Shown: positions 1 through 8,573, numbered from the stretch's first letter. The stretch: 50,210 nucleotides of DNA from Avoscillospira sp045652125 (GCA_045652125.1 JAZRTT010000051.1:1-50210); one strand, 5' to 3'. The notes: a model not told the origin generated them from the sequence alone. Made by a program: numbers and translations.

Positions 1-70
1 CGGGGGGGGTGGCATCGGCCGCTCCCCATTTTGCGGGAGCATATTCTCTTTGGAAAGCAAAATTAAAAAA

Positions 71-103
71 GAAGTTCCGGTCAGCAATGCTGACGGGAAC
101 TTC
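71..103 (-). terminator. Rho-independent terminator of the decarboxylase operon
   Basis: A hairpin with outer arms GAAGTTCC/GGAACTTC and inner arms GTCAGCA/TGCTGAC is followed, reading the minus strand, by a run of six T (the AAAAAA at 65-70 on the plus strand). It lies 17 nt after the oadB stop codon, so it ends the minus-strand operon. The remaining window-edge sequence (1-70) shows nothing else that I recognise. Confidence 0.88.
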
Positions 104-119
104 TTTTCTTCATCATATA

Positions 120-1307
120 TTAGCCGAACACAGCCAGCAGGAAGCCGGCGGCGATGGCGGAGCCGATGACACCGGCCACGTTGGGGCCCATGGCGTGCAT
201 CAGCAGGAAGTTGGAAGGATTCCACTTCTGGCCTTCCTTCTGGGCCACTCGAGCTGCCATAGGAACGGCAGACACACCGGCAGAACCGATGAGGGGGTTG
301 ATCTTGCCGCCGGAGGTCACATACATGACCAGACCGCCCAGCAGACCGCCCAGAGTGGAGATGGCGAAAGCCACCAGACCCAAAACCACGATCTTGATGG
401 TCTCCCAGCTCAGGAAGCTGGAGGCCACAGTAGTAGCACCCACGGAGATGCCCAGGAACACGGTAACGATGTTCATCAGCGCATTCTGGACCGTATCGGA
501 CAGACGCTCGGTGACACCGCACTCTCTCCACAGATTGCCCAGCATCAGGCAGCCCACCAGAGGAGCCGTAGAGGGAATCAGGAGAATGACGAACACAGCA
601 ACCACAATGGGGAAGATGATCTTTTCGGTCTTGGTGACCACACGGGTCTGGACCATTTTGACCTCACGCATCTTCTTGGTGGTGCAAAGCCGCATAATGG
701 GGGGCTGGATCATAGGAATCAGAGCCATATAGGAGTAGGCCGCAATGGCGATGGGGCCCAGAAGCTCCGGAGCCAGCTTGCCGGTGAGGAAGATGGCCGT
801 GGGGCCGTCAGCACCGCCGATGATGCCGATGGAAGCAGCCTGCGGGCCAGTGAAGCCCAGGGCCACAGCACCGAAGAAGGCCACAAACACGCCGAACTGG
901 GCAGCAGCACCCAGAAGCAGACTCTTGGGATTGGACAGCAGGGGACCGAAGTCGGTCATGGCACCGATGCCCATAAAAATGAGGGACGGATACACACCGG
1001 ACTTGACACCAATGTACAGAATATCCAGCAGGCCGCCGTGGTGCAGAATGTCACCATAGCCCATTTCGCCGTTCATAAAGGCCGTCCAGAATTCCGGATG
1101 GTACAGATTGCCGCCGGGCAGGTTGGTCAGCAGACAGCCGAAGGCGATACCCACCATCAGAAGGGGCTCAAACTGCTTGACGATGCCCAGATACAAAAGG
1201 ACGCAGGCAATGGCGACCATCACAAGGAACTTCCAGCCGCCGGCGGCGAAGAAAGCCATAAAGCCGGACTGGCTCCACAGGTTCAGCAGGGTTTCCGCAA
1301 TATTCAT
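120..1307 (-). CDS. oadB: Na+-translocating decarboxylase, beta subunit (OadB/GcdB family)
   Basis: Integral membrane subunit of a biotin-dependent sodium-pumping decarboxylase. It decarboxylates carboxybiotin carried by the BCCP and couples this to Na+ export. The 395-residue protein is almost entirely hydrophobic, with about ten membrane spans. The family signature GGADGPTAIF is at about residues 164-173, with Asp167 at the position of the aspartate shown to be essential for Na+ transport in the Klebsiella enzyme. The start is fixed by TAAGGAGG seven bases upstream of the ATG. It is the last gene of the minus-strand unit, 12 nt after the BCCP gene, and is followed by a terminator. The beta subunit alone cannot tell oxaloacetate, glutaconyl-CoA or methylmalonyl-CoA decarboxylases apart; the alpha subunit in this operon points to oxaloacetate. 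Confidence 0.93.
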   Translation of the reverse strand: MNIAETLLNLWSQSGFMAFFAAGGWKFLVMVAIACVLLYLGIVKQFEPLLMVGIAFGCLLTNLPGGNLYHPEFWTAFMNGEMGYGDILHHGGLLDILYIGVKSGVYPSLIFMGIGAMTDFGPLLSNPKSLLLGAAAQFGVFVAFFGAVALGFTGPQAASIGIIGGADGPTAIFLTGKLAPELLGPIAIAAYSYMALIPMIQPPIMRLCTTKKMREVKMVQTRVVTKTEKIIFPIVVAVFVILLIPSTAPLVGCLMLGNLWRECGVTERLSDTVQNALMNIVTVFLGISVGATTVASSFLSWETIKIVVLGLVAFAISTLGGLLGGLVMYVTSGGKINPLIGSAGVSAVPMAARVAQKEGQKWNPSNFLLMHAMGPNVAGVIGSAIAAGFLLAVFG

Positions 1308-1319
1308 GGAAAGCCCTCC

Positions 1320-2072
1320 TTATGCCAGGACCACCAGGGGCGCACCCGTATCCACCACGGAACCCTTGGAGGTGACCACCTGTGCCACAGTACCGTCTCT
1401 GGGAGCAACGATCTCATTTTCCATCTTCATGGCTTCCAGAATCACCAGAACCTCCCCGGCCTTGACGGTCTGGCCGGCAGAAACATTCACGTTCAGAATG
1501 TTGCCGGGCATGGGAGCGGCGACCACTTCACCGGCGGCCACAGCAGCAGGTGCGGGAGCGGGAGCTGCCACGGGAGCGGGAGCAGCGGCAGGGGCAGGTG
1601 CTGCCACGGGAGCCGGGGCTGCTGCCACGGGAGCAGGAGCGGCGGCAGTGACAGGAGCATTGGCGGTGGCCAGGATAATCAGGGGAGCTCCGGTATCCAC
1701 CACAGAGCCCTTATCGGCAACGATCTGGGCAACGGTACCGTCACAGGGAGCAACGATCTCATTTTCCATCTTCATGGCTTCCAGAACCACCAGCAGCTCA
1801 CCGGCCTTCACGGCCTGACCCACAGAGACATTGACCTTCAGGATGTTGCCGGGCATAGGAGCGGCAACGGTCTCGCCGCCGGAAACGGTGGCAGCGGCGG
1901 CCACAGGTGCGGCGGCAGGGGCCACAGGAGCGGCAGCGGCCACAGGAGCAGCGGCCACAGGAGCAGGAGCGGCAGCAGGTGCATAGGCTGCATACTCGTC
2001 CAGCATAATGGCCTTGCCGGCCTCTACTTCCACCTCATAGGTTTTGCCGTTGAGGGTGACTTTATATTTCAT
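1320..2072 (-). CDS. Biotin carboxyl carrier protein with two tandem biotinyl domains
   Basis: Mobile carrier that takes CO2 from the carboxyltransferase to the membrane beta subunit. The 250-residue protein has a short N-terminal domain (1-30), an Ala/Pro linker, a biotinyl domain (about 67-135) with EAMKMENE and biotin-accepting Lys101, a second Ala/Pro linker, and a second biotinyl domain (about 181-250) with EAMKMENE and Lys216. Decarboxylase carriers usually have one such domain. The two copies are closely similar at DNA level, which suggests an internal duplication. The reading frame is open further upstream, but ATG at 2072 is the natural start because it follows a GAGGT ribosome site and gives the usual MKYKVTLNG beginning. 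It starts one nucleotide before the gamma-subunit stop codon, so translation is probably coupled. Confidence 0.92.
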   Translation of the reverse strand: MKYKVTLNGKTYEVEVEAGKAIMLDEYAAYAPAAAPAPVAAAPVAAAAPVAPAAAPVAAAATVSGGETVAAPMPGNILKVNVSVGQAVKAGELLVVLEAMKMENEIVAPCDGTVAQIVADKGSVVDTGAPLIILATANAPVTAAAPAPVAAAPAPVAAPAPAAAPAPVAAPAPAPAAVAAGEVVAAPMPGNILNVNVSAGQTVKAGEVLVILEAMKMENEIVAPRDGTVAQVVTSKGSVVDTGAPLVVLA

Positions 2073-2073
2073 C

Positions 2074-2436
2074 TCACTTGACCTCCTTGATGGATTTGAA
2101 CCGCAGTTCGTTGAGGGGTCTGCCCATCTGATCGGCAACGATGGCCATGATCATGGCGGCATCCCGATCGGGCGTATCATAGAGCTTCAGCTCACCGGCG
2201 GAGCCGGGGGCCTCATTGCCGGAAGAAACAGCAGGTTCGGCGGCAGGTGCGGAAACAGGGACAGCCGCAGCCGCAGGCTCGGCAGGTTTTTCTTTCTTGT
2301 TCCCGGACATGGACTTGCCCATGATGATAACGACCACCATCAGAAGGAACAACCCCAGAAATACTACGCCGTAACCCAGCAGACCGGTAATACCGGCCTC
2401 ACCGATGCCCATGGCAGCGGAAAGAATGTTCATCAT
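2074..2436 (-). CDS. oadG: Decarboxylase gamma subunit (OadG family)
   Basis: Small membrane-anchor subunit that holds the alpha and biotin subunits to the beta subunit in Na+-pumping decarboxylases. The 120-residue protein has one membrane span at about residues 17-40 (LLGYGVVFLGLFLLMVVVII), a short basic stretch after it (KSMSGNKKEK), an Ala/Pro-rich flexible linker, and a short C-terminal soluble segment. That layout is typical of OadG, whose sequence is otherwise poorly conserved. The frame contains GTG-ATG-ATG; the first ATG at 2436 has the best spacing to GGAGGG. It lies between the alpha and BCCP genes. The assignment rests on topology and position more than on sequence identity. Confidence 0.82.
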   Translation of the reverse strand: MMNILSAAMGIGEAGITGLLGYGVVFLGLFLLMVVVIIMGKSMSGNKKEKPAEPAAAAVPVSAPAAEPAVSSGNEAPGSAGELKLYDTPDRDAAMIMAIVADQMGRPLNELRFKSIKEVK

Positions 2437-2449
2437 CACAGTTCCCTCC

Positions 2450-3856
2450 TCAGATGGCCTCGATCACATAGGTGCAGACACGTTCTTCTTCCGCCTTACG
2501 CTTTTCCAGGAACTTTCTGGCCTGATCGGGGAAGCAGATGTAGCTCATAACATCCTCTTCGGTTTTCCACAGATCGCCCAGCTCTTCCTTTGCCTTGGCA
2601 AAGTCCTCGCCGGTACGCTTGCTGTCTTCAATGCGGCAGTCCACGGGAGCGTCCAGGCCGGCTTCTTTCAGAACACGAGCCTCGATCTCCTTGTTCACGG
2701 GAGCGGGAGCGATGCCGTACTCGCCCTTGAAATAGTTCTTCACTTCCTTGGAGATCTGCTTGTAACGCTCGCCCAGCAGAACGTTGGTGACCGCCTGGTT
2801 GCCCACCATCTGGGACAGGGGGGTGACCAGGGGAGGATAGCCCAGATCCTCGCGGACAGCGGGAATCTCGGCCAGAGCGGCGTCAAATTTGTCCATAGCC
2901 TTCATATCGGTCAGGTTGGCGATCATATTGGAGAGCATACCGCCGGGGACCTTGTAGACCAGCGCCTGTGCATCGGTGGCCATAGACTTGGGGTTCAGGG
3001 TCTTGTTGTCGATATAATTCTGCTTGATGGGCTTGAAGAAATCGTTGACCTTGTTGATGGCTTCTTCGTTGAGGCCGGTCTCCACGCCGTACTGCTCCAT
3101 AGCATAGAACAGCGTTTCGGTGGCAGGCTGGGAAGTGCCGTTGGAGAAGCAGGAAGTGGCAGTATCCACCACATCGATTCCGGCGTCGATGGCTTTGGTA
3201 ACCGTCATGTAAGCCATGCCCGTGGTGCAATGCGTATGCAGAATCAGCGGCATATCGCCTACCGCATCCTTAATGCCCTTGATAAGGCCTTCGGCCTCGC
3301 AGGGGCTCATGGTGCCGGCCATGTCCTTCAGGCAGATGGTGTCGAAGCCCATGTTCTTCAGTTCCTTGCACATTTCCACGTACTTGGCAACGGTGTGGAC
3401 AGGGCTCTGGGTGTAGGAGATACAGCCGGAAGCGACGGTGTTCTTGGTTGCGTATTTCTTAGTGGCATCCAGTGCGGTGCCCAGATTGCGGAAGTCATTC
3501 AGGGCGTCAAAAATACGCAGAATATCAATACCATTCTTGATGGACAGTTCCACGAACTTTTCCACCACGTCATCATGATAATGCTTATAGCCCAGCAAGT
3601 TCTGACCGCGGAGCAGCATCTGCAGTTTGGTGTTGGGCATATGTTTGCGGATGTTTCGCAGGCGCTCCCAGGGATCTTCACCCAAATAGCGCAGGCAGGA
3701 ATCAAAGGTGGCACCGCCCCAGCATTCCACGGAATAGTAGCCAGCCTTGTCCATGACGGGCAAAATGGCTTCATAGTCGGAATAGGGCAGCCGGGTAGCC
3801 ATCAGAGACTGGTTGGCATCACGCAAAACAGTTTCGGTAAATTGCACTTTTTTCAA
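2450..3856 (-). CDS. oadA: Oxaloacetate decarboxylase alpha subunit / carboxyltransferase
   Basis: Cytoplasmic carboxyltransferase that moves CO2 from oxaloacetate to biotin (or works in reverse, as pyruvate carboxylase subunit B). The 468-residue protein has a TIM-barrel domain with the conserved start FTETVLRDANQS (metal-binding Asp13), the CLKDMAG segment with the lysine expected to be carboxylated (Lys177), and HTH metal ligands at 207 and 209. The conserved C-terminal carboxyltransferase segment contains the PGGMLSNM motif. It has no fused biotin domain; that is on the separate BCCP. The start is probably TTG at 3856: it lies eight bases after GGAGG and gives the family-typical MKKVQFTET, whereas the upstream GTG overlaps the ribosome site. 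Likely co-transcribed with pckA. Pyruvate carboxylase subunit B is the main alternative name. Confidence 0.92.
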   Translation of the reverse strand: MKKVQFTETVLRDANQSLMATRLPYSDYEAILPVMDKAGYYSVECWGGATFDSCLRYLGEDPWERLRNIRKHMPNTKLQMLLRGQNLLGYKHYHDDVVEKFVELSIKNGIDILRIFDALNDFRNLGTALDATKKYATKNTVASGCISYTQSPVHTVAKYVEMCKELKNMGFDTICLKDMAGTMSPCEAEGLIKGIKDAVGDMPLILHTHCTTGMAYMTVTKAIDAGIDVVDTATSCFSNGTSQPATETLFYAMEQYGVETGLNEEAINKVNDFFKPIKQNYIDNKTLNPKSMATDAQALVYKVPGGMLSNMIANLTDMKAMDKFDAALAEIPAVREDLGYPPLVTPLSQMVGNQAVTNVLLGERYKQISKEVKNYFKGEYGIAPAPVNKEIEARVLKEAGLDAPVDCRIEDSKRTGEDFAKAKEELGDLWKTEEDVMSYICFPDQARKFLEKRKAEEERVCTYVIEAI

Positions 3857-3893
3857 TGGATACACCTCCAGAATAATTTTCTCTCAATGTAAC

Positions 3894-3922
3894 CGTAGGG
3901 GCGACGGTCAGTCGCCCCTACG
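3894..3922. repeat. Perfect 12-bp palindromic element between pckA and oadA
   Basis: CGTAGGGGCGAC at 3894-3905 and its exact reverse complement at 3911-3922 enclose a 5-nt loop. No T-run follows on either strand, so it is not a classic terminator. It could be a dispersed palindromic unit or an mRNA-processing hairpin that separates pckA and oadA expression. I saw no second copy in this window. Confidence 0.7.
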
Positions 3923-3932
3923 AGCATAGGTT

Positions 3933-5540
3933 TTATTCAGCCTTGGGGCCGGCAGCGACCAGAGCCTTGCCTTCGTCATTGCCGGTGTACTTGGCAAAGT
4001 TCTTCACGAAGCGGGCAGCCAGATCCTTCGCCTTGGTATCCCACTGGGAGGCATCGGCATAGGTGTTTCTGGGGTCGAGAATGTTGGTGTCCACGCCGGG
4101 CAGGGCCGTGGGAACTTCGAAGTTGAAGTAGGGGATGGTCTTGGTCTCGGCCTTCAGGATGGAGCCATCGAGAATGGCGTCGATGATGCCGCGGGTATCC
4201 TTAATGGAGATGCGCTTGCCGGTGCCGTTCCAGCCGGTGTTGACCAGGTAAGCCTTGGCGCCGGACTTCTGCATCTTCTTGACCAGCTCTTCGCCGTACT
4301 TGGTGGGATGCAGTTCCAGGAAGGCTGCGCCGAAGCAGGCGGAGAAGGTGGGAGTGGGCTCGGTAATGCCGCGCTCGGTGCCGGCCAGCTTGGAAGTGAA
4401 GCCGGACAGGAAGTAGTACTGGGTCTGCTCGGGGGTCAGGATGGAAACGGGAGGCAGAACACCAAACGCGTCGGCAGACAGGAAGATGACATTCTTGGCA
4501 TCGGGGCCTGCAGACACGGGACGGACGATTTTCTCAATGTGGTCGATGGGGTAGGAAACACGGGTGTTTTCGGTAATGGAGCCGTCAGCAAAGTCGCACT
4601 TGCCGTTCTCGTCTACGGTGACGTTCTCCAGCAGGGCGTTGCGCTTGATGGCGTTGTAGATGTCGGGCTCGGATTCGGGATCCAGATTGATGACCTTGGC
4701 ATAGCAGCCGCCCTCGAAGTTGAACACGCCGTTGTCGTCCCAGCCGTGCTCGTCATCGCCGATGAGCAGACGCTTGGGATCGGTGGACAGGGTGGTCTTG
4801 CCGGTGCCGGACAGGCCGAAGAACAACGCGGTGTTTTCCCCGTTCATGTCGGTGTTGGCAGAGCAGTGCATGGAGGCCATACCGTTGAGGGGCAGGTAGT
4901 AGTTCATCATGGAGAACATACCCTTCTTCATTTCGCCGCCGTACCAGGTATTCAGTATGACCTGCTCCTTGGTGGTCAGGTTGAAAATGGCAGCCGTCTC
5001 GGAGTTGAGGCCCAGCTCCTTATAGTTTTCGACCTTAGCCTTGGAGGCGTTGTAGGAGATGAAGTCGGGCTTGAAGTTCTTCAGCTCTTCTTCCGTGGGA
5101 GCGATGAACATATTCTTGACGAAGTGTGCCTGCCATGCCACTTCCATAATGAAGCGGATCGCCATACGGGAATCGGGGTTGGTGCCGCAGAACACGTCCA
5201 TGACGTAGAGCTTCTTGTTGGACAGCTCCTTGATCGCCAATTCCTTGCAGGCATTCCATGCTTCGATGGAAGCGGGCTTGTTGTCGTTCTTGAACTCGTC
5301 GGAAGTCCACCACACGGTGTCCTTGGAAGTTTCATCCATAACGATGAATTTATCCTTGGGGGAACGGCCGGTGTAGATGCCGGTCATAACATTGACAGCA
5401 CCCAGCTCGGTGAGCTGACCCTTTTCAAAGCCTTCCAGCGCAGGATCCATTTCTGCCTCAAACAACTGCTCATAAGAGGGGTTGTACACTACCTCGGTAG
5501 TGCCGGTGATGCCATACTTTTCCAGACCATAAGTGTTCAT
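3933..5540 (-). CDS. pckA: Phosphoenolpyruvate carboxykinase (ATP)
   Basis: Catalyses oxaloacetate + ATP = PEP + CO2 + ADP. In fermenting anaerobes it often runs toward oxaloacetate and makes ATP. The 535-residue protein has the usual length for the ATP-dependent class. It shows the kinase P-loop GLSGTGKTT (Lys248), followed by LIGDDEHGW, which holds metal-binding acidic residues, and an N-terminal TGRSPKDKF substrate-binding segment. The ATG at 5540 is preceded by GGAGG. It is first in a minus-strand unit with the Na+ decarboxylase genes; only the 12-bp palindrome lies between it and oadA. Expression probably starts from the extended -10 at about 5630-5638. Confidence 0.96.
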   Translation of the reverse strand: MNTYGLEKYGITGTTEVVYNPSYEQLFEAEMDPALEGFEKGQLTELGAVNVMTGIYTGRSPKDKFIVMDETSKDTVWWTSDEFKNDNKPASIEAWNACKELAIKELSNKKLYVMDVFCGTNPDSRMAIRFIMEVAWQAHFVKNMFIAPTEEELKNFKPDFISYNASKAKVENYKELGLNSETAAIFNLTTKEQVILNTWYGGEMKKGMFSMMNYYLPLNGMASMHCSANTDMNGENTALFFGLSGTGKTTLSTDPKRLLIGDDEHGWDDNGVFNFEGGCYAKVINLDPESEPDIYNAIKRNALLENVTVDENGKCDFADGSITENTRVSYPIDHIEKIVRPVSAGPDAKNVIFLSADAFGVLPPVSILTPEQTQYYFLSGFTSKLAGTERGITEPTPTFSACFGAAFLELHPTKYGEELVKKMQKSGAKAYLVNTGWNGTGKRISIKDTRGIIDAILDGSILKAETKTIPYFNFEVPTALPGVDTNILDPRNTYADASQWDTKAKDLAARFVKNFAKYTGNDEGKALVAAGPKAE

Positions 5541-5629
5541 AAGATACAGTCCTCCTTATCCTTGTATTGCAGGCTTACGCCCGCAAAAATTTATATAGTT
5601 GTGAGAAGTTGCAACTCCCACCGAGTACC

Positions 5630-5638
5630 AGTATATCA
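5630..5638 (-). promoter_or_regulatory. Probable extended -10 promoter of pckA
   Basis: On the minus strand the sequence reads TGATATACT, a TG-N-TATACT extended -10 about 90 nt upstream of the pckA start. No clear -35 is seen. The rest of the 5541-5823 gap holds AT-rich leader sequence and the divergent promoter of the ABC-F gene. Confidence 0.4.
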
Positions 5639-5765
5639 CAGTTTTCGCACGATTTCTACTGTTTTTCTTCCGGTTTTTTACAAAAATACATCAATCGGTG
5701 TACGGGGCCGTCAAAGCGACAAAAATATACAAAAAAACAGTTGGATTTTCGCTCTGACAGAGGCA

Positions 5766-5794
5766 TTGCCATCCGGCTTTGAACGTATTATAAT
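5766..5794 (+). promoter_or_regulatory. Promoter of the ABC-F gene
   Basis: TTGCCA at 5766-5771 and TATAAT at 5789-5794 are separated by 17 bp, 29 nt before the start codon. Confidence 0.6.
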
Positions 5795-5823
5795 TACTAT
5801 ACTATGAGGTAAGGAGCAACTTT

Positions 5824-7599
5824 ATGCTGCTGTCGGTTGAAAATTTATCCATTCACTACGGTATCAAGACCCTGCTGGAAGATGCCGCACTTTATCTGAA
5901 TCCGGGAGACAAGATCGGCATCATCGGCATCAACGGTACCGGCAAATCCACTTTTCTTCGGTGTCTGGCCGGTCGGGAACAGCCGGATCAGGGAACGGTC
6001 ACCCGTTTTCCAAATGTACAGGTGGCTTTTCTGGAGCAAAATCCACCCATGGACGAGGAACATACCGTTCTGGAGCAGGTCTTTGCCGATCAGGACCATG
6101 CCTATCGGGATATTCACGCTTACGAAGCTGCCGCCATGCTCAACAAGCTGGGGATCTCCGACCCGGAGGCAAAAATCGGCACCCTTTCCGGCGGGCAGAG
6201 AAAGCGGGTGGCACTTGCAGCCGCACTGATTCAGCCGGCAGACGTCCTGATTCTCGATGAACCGACCAACCATCTGGACAGCCACATGGTCGCTTGGCTG
6301 GAGCAGCGGCTGATCGCCTTCCCCGGCGGTATCATCATGGTGACCCATGACCGCTATTTTCTGGAGCGAGTTGCCACACGCATTGCAGAGCTGAACCGGG
6401 GAAAGCTCAGTTATTTTGAGGCCAACTACTCCAAATATCTGGAGCTGAAGGCTCAAAGGGAGGAAATGGCCGAAGCCTCGGAGCGAAAGCGGCAGACCAT
6501 CCTGCGGCATGAATACCAATGGATCATCCGGGGCTGTCAGGCCCGAACCACCAAAAGCAAGGAGCGGATCGACCGCTACGAAGCCCTGAAAAATCAGCAA
6601 GGCCCCCAGTATGACGAGACCGTGCAGATGGGTGCTTCTGCCAGTCGTCTGGGTAAGCAGATTCTCAATCTGGAGCAGGTCAGTAAGTCCTTTGGGGACA
6701 AATGTGTGCTGAAGGATTTCTCCTATCGACTGGGCCGGCATGACCGCATTGGCATCGTGGGTATCAACGGTGCCGGCAAATCCACCCTTTTGAACCTGAT
6801 GGCAGGTCGTCTGCAGCCGGACTCCGGCACCGTTGAGATCGGTGCCACAGTCAAGTTGGGCTATTTTACGCAGGAAGCCAGGGAGCTGGACCCCAATGAA
6901 ACAGTTTGGTCGCTGGTTCACAATATTGCCTCGGAAGTCAAAACGGAAGAGGGCACTTTTTCCGCAGCACAGATGTTGGAGCGGTTTCTCTTTCCTCCGG
7001 CCATGCAGCACACGCCCATCGGGCGGCTTTCCGGCGGAGAACGGCGGCGGCTGTACCTTTTGAGCATTCTCATGGCTGCACCCAATCTTCTTTTGTTGGA
7101 TGAGCCTACCAACGATTTGGACATTACCACCCTATCCATTCTGGAGGATTATCTGGAAAACTATCCCGGACCGGTCCTTGCCGTAAGCCATGACCGGTAC
7201 TTCCTTGACCGGATGGCAGAGGAGATCTTTGAGGTACGCCCCGGCGGGGAAGTGATCCGCTATACGGGCAACTACGGAGACTATTTGAAAAAACGGCCGG
7301 TATCGGAGCCGGAAAAACAAAAAACTGCTGCCCCAAAGGAGCAGCAGAAGCCCAAAATGCAGAAGCTGAAATTCTCCTATATGGAGCAGCGAGAGTTCGA
7401 CACCATCGATGATGAGATCGCCCAATTGGAGGCTGCCGTGGCCCGATGTGAGGCAGACATCTCCGCATCGGGGTCGGATTTCGTGGCATTGGAAGCAGCC
7501 ATGGCCGAAAAAGACCGGCTGGAAGCCCAACTGGAGGCAAAAACGGACCGCTGGGTCTATCTCAACGATCTGGCAGAACGAATCGCCCAACAGGGATAG
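5824..7599 (+). CDS. ABC-F family ATPase (Uup-like)
   Basis: Soluble twin-cassette ATPase of the ABC-F class, which act on the ribosome in translation or antibiotic protection. They have no membrane domain and are not transporters. The 591 residues contain Walker A GINGTGKST and signature LSGGQRKRV in the first cassette, a charged linker, Walker A GINGAGKST and signature LSGGERRRL in the second, and two Walker B LDEPTN motifs. A C-terminal extension (about 485-591) is rich in Lys, Glu and Gln and predicted as coiled coil, which is the arrangement in Uup-type proteins. It is a single gene with its own promoter and AAGGAG ribosome site, convergent with dapF. Whether it resolves stalled ribosomes, helps DNA repair as proposed for Uup, or protects from an antibiotic cannot be read from sequence. 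Confidence 0.88.
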   Translation: MLLSVENLSIHYGIKTLLEDAALYLNPGDKIGIIGINGTGKSTFLRCLAGREQPDQGTVTRFPNVQVAFLEQNPPMDEEHTVLEQVFADQDHAYRDIHAYEAAAMLNKLGISDPEAKIGTLSGGQRKRVALAAALIQPADVLILDEPTNHLDSHMVAWLEQRLIAFPGGIIMVTHDRYFLERVATRIAELNRGKLSYFEANYSKYLELKAQREEMAEASERKRQTILRHEYQWIIRGCQARTTKSKERIDRYEALKNQQGPQYDETVQMGASASRLGKQILNLEQVSKSFGDKCVLKDFSYRLGRHDRIGIVGINGAGKSTLLNLMAGRLQPDSGTVEIGATVKLGYFTQEARELDPNETVWSLVHNIASEVKTEEGTFSAAQMLERFLFPPAMQHTPIGRLSGGERRRLYLLSILMAAPNLLLLDEPTNDLDITTLSILEDYLENYPGPVLAVSHDRYFLDRMAEEIFEVRPGGEVIRYTGNYGDYLKKRPVSEPEKQKTAAPKEQQKPKMQKLKFSYMEQREFDTIDDEIAQLEAAVARCEADISASGSDFVALEAAMAEKDRLEAQLEAKTDRWVYLNDLAERIAQQG

Positions 7600-7628
7600 G
7601 GATGCTTTGCACGAAGTCCGCCCGCTCT

Positions 7629-8453
7629 TCACAGCTGCGTTTCTCCTGCAAAGCTGCAGGCAGCGGGGCCGGTCATCATAACACCGCCATCGGTCACCTC
7701 AATAAACAAGCTGCCCTCCTGCAGGCGGATTTCCACCTTATTTTTTGTAATTGCCTCTCTTGCACACAGTACGGCTGTGGCACAGGAGCCTGTGCCGCAG
7801 GCCAATGTCCTGCCGCAGCCCCGCTCCCATGTGCGGACTTCCACCGTATGGTCATCCAGCACGTTGGCAAAATTGATATTGGCCTTGCCGGGAAATACCG
7901 GATGCGTCTCCAGTGCAGGTCCGTAACGGAGCACATCCTCATCCGTAAAATCCGTGCCAAATACCACCACATGAGGCACACCCATCCGGCAGGCAGAGAT
8001 CGTGAACGTTCTCCCCAAAACGGTGATGTTCTCCCTTTTGCAGATTCCCTGCCCCTCCATGGGAATGAGGGCGCGGTCAAAGGACGGCTGGCCGATATTG
8101 GCTCTCACCCATGCTGCCTGTCCGTTTTCCACCGTCAGCTTTACCGACATGACCCCTGCCGGCGTTTCCACGGTAAACGCCTCTTTTTTCATGATGCCAT
8201 GGTCATAGACGAACTTGGCAAAACACCGCAGGCCGTTGCCGCACATTTCCGCCACAGAGCCGTCGGAGTTATATAAAAACATCTGAATATCGCAGGTCCC
8301 GGACGGACGTACCAATATCCATCCATCGGCACCGACCCCCGTATGACGGTCGCACAGGCGTACTGCCCGCATAGGAGATGCGGAAATCGTTCCCTCCCGG
8401 TCATCTGTCAGGATGAAATCGTTGCCCAAGCCGTGGTATTTATAAAAACGCAT
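7629..8453 (-). CDS. dapF: Diaminopimelate epimerase
   Basis: Converts LL- to meso-diaminopimelate, the last step before lysine and the precursor for peptidoglycan cross-links. The 274-residue protein starts with the family pattern MRFYKYHGLGNDF. It carries both catalytic cysteines: one in MCGNGLRC, and one near the C-terminus in the ACGTGSCAT segment. Two earlier in-frame ATGs exist (8462 and 8459), but the AAAGGGG ribosome site directly abuts them and has proper spacing only to ATG at 8453. The gene stands alone, convergent with the ABC-F gene and divergent from the small zinc protein. No truncation is visible. Confidence 0.95.
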   Translation of the reverse strand: MRFYKYHGLGNDFILTDDREGTISASPMRAVRLCDRHTGVGADGWILVRPSGTCDIQMFLYNSDGSVAEMCGNGLRCFAKFVYDHGIMKKEAFTVETPAGVMSVKLTVENGQAAWVRANIGQPSFDRALIPMEGQGICKRENITVLGRTFTISACRMGVPHVVVFGTDFTDEDVLRYGPALETHPVFPGKANINFANVLDDHTVEVRTWERGCGRTLACGTGSCATAVLCAREAITKNKVEIRLQEGSLFIEVTDGGVMMTGPAACSFAGETQL

Positions 8454-8477
8454 ACCCATCATCCCCTTTCTGATACC

Positions 8478-8506
8478 ATTCTATCACGGAACGAAACCGG
8501 ATACAA
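8478..8506 (-). promoter_or_regulatory. Promoter of dapF
   Basis: On the minus strand TTGTAT and TAGAAT are separated by 17 bp, with the -10 ending 25 nt upstream of the dapF start. Confidence 0.55.
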
Positions 8507-8516
8507 GGTACTGCCA

Positions 8517-8546
8517 TTGACACGGCGGCCTGTTTCGTGATACATT
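8517..8546 (+). promoter_or_regulatory. Promoter of the small zinc-ribbon gene
   Basis: TTGACA at 8517-8522 and TACATT at 8541-8546 with an 18-bp spacer, 28 nt before the start codon. The -35 is perfect and the -10 is weak. Confidence 0.45.
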
Positions 8547-8573
8547 ACAGTTAATGAACAAGGAGGGCAATTT

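Noticed and set aside
9..2081. A 690-codon plus-strand open frame rich in His, Gly and Ser opposite oadB and the BCCP gene
   Set aside because: It mirrors the Ala/Pro-rich carrier and the membrane subunit, is low complexity, has no ribosome site, and the opposite strand has clear family matches.
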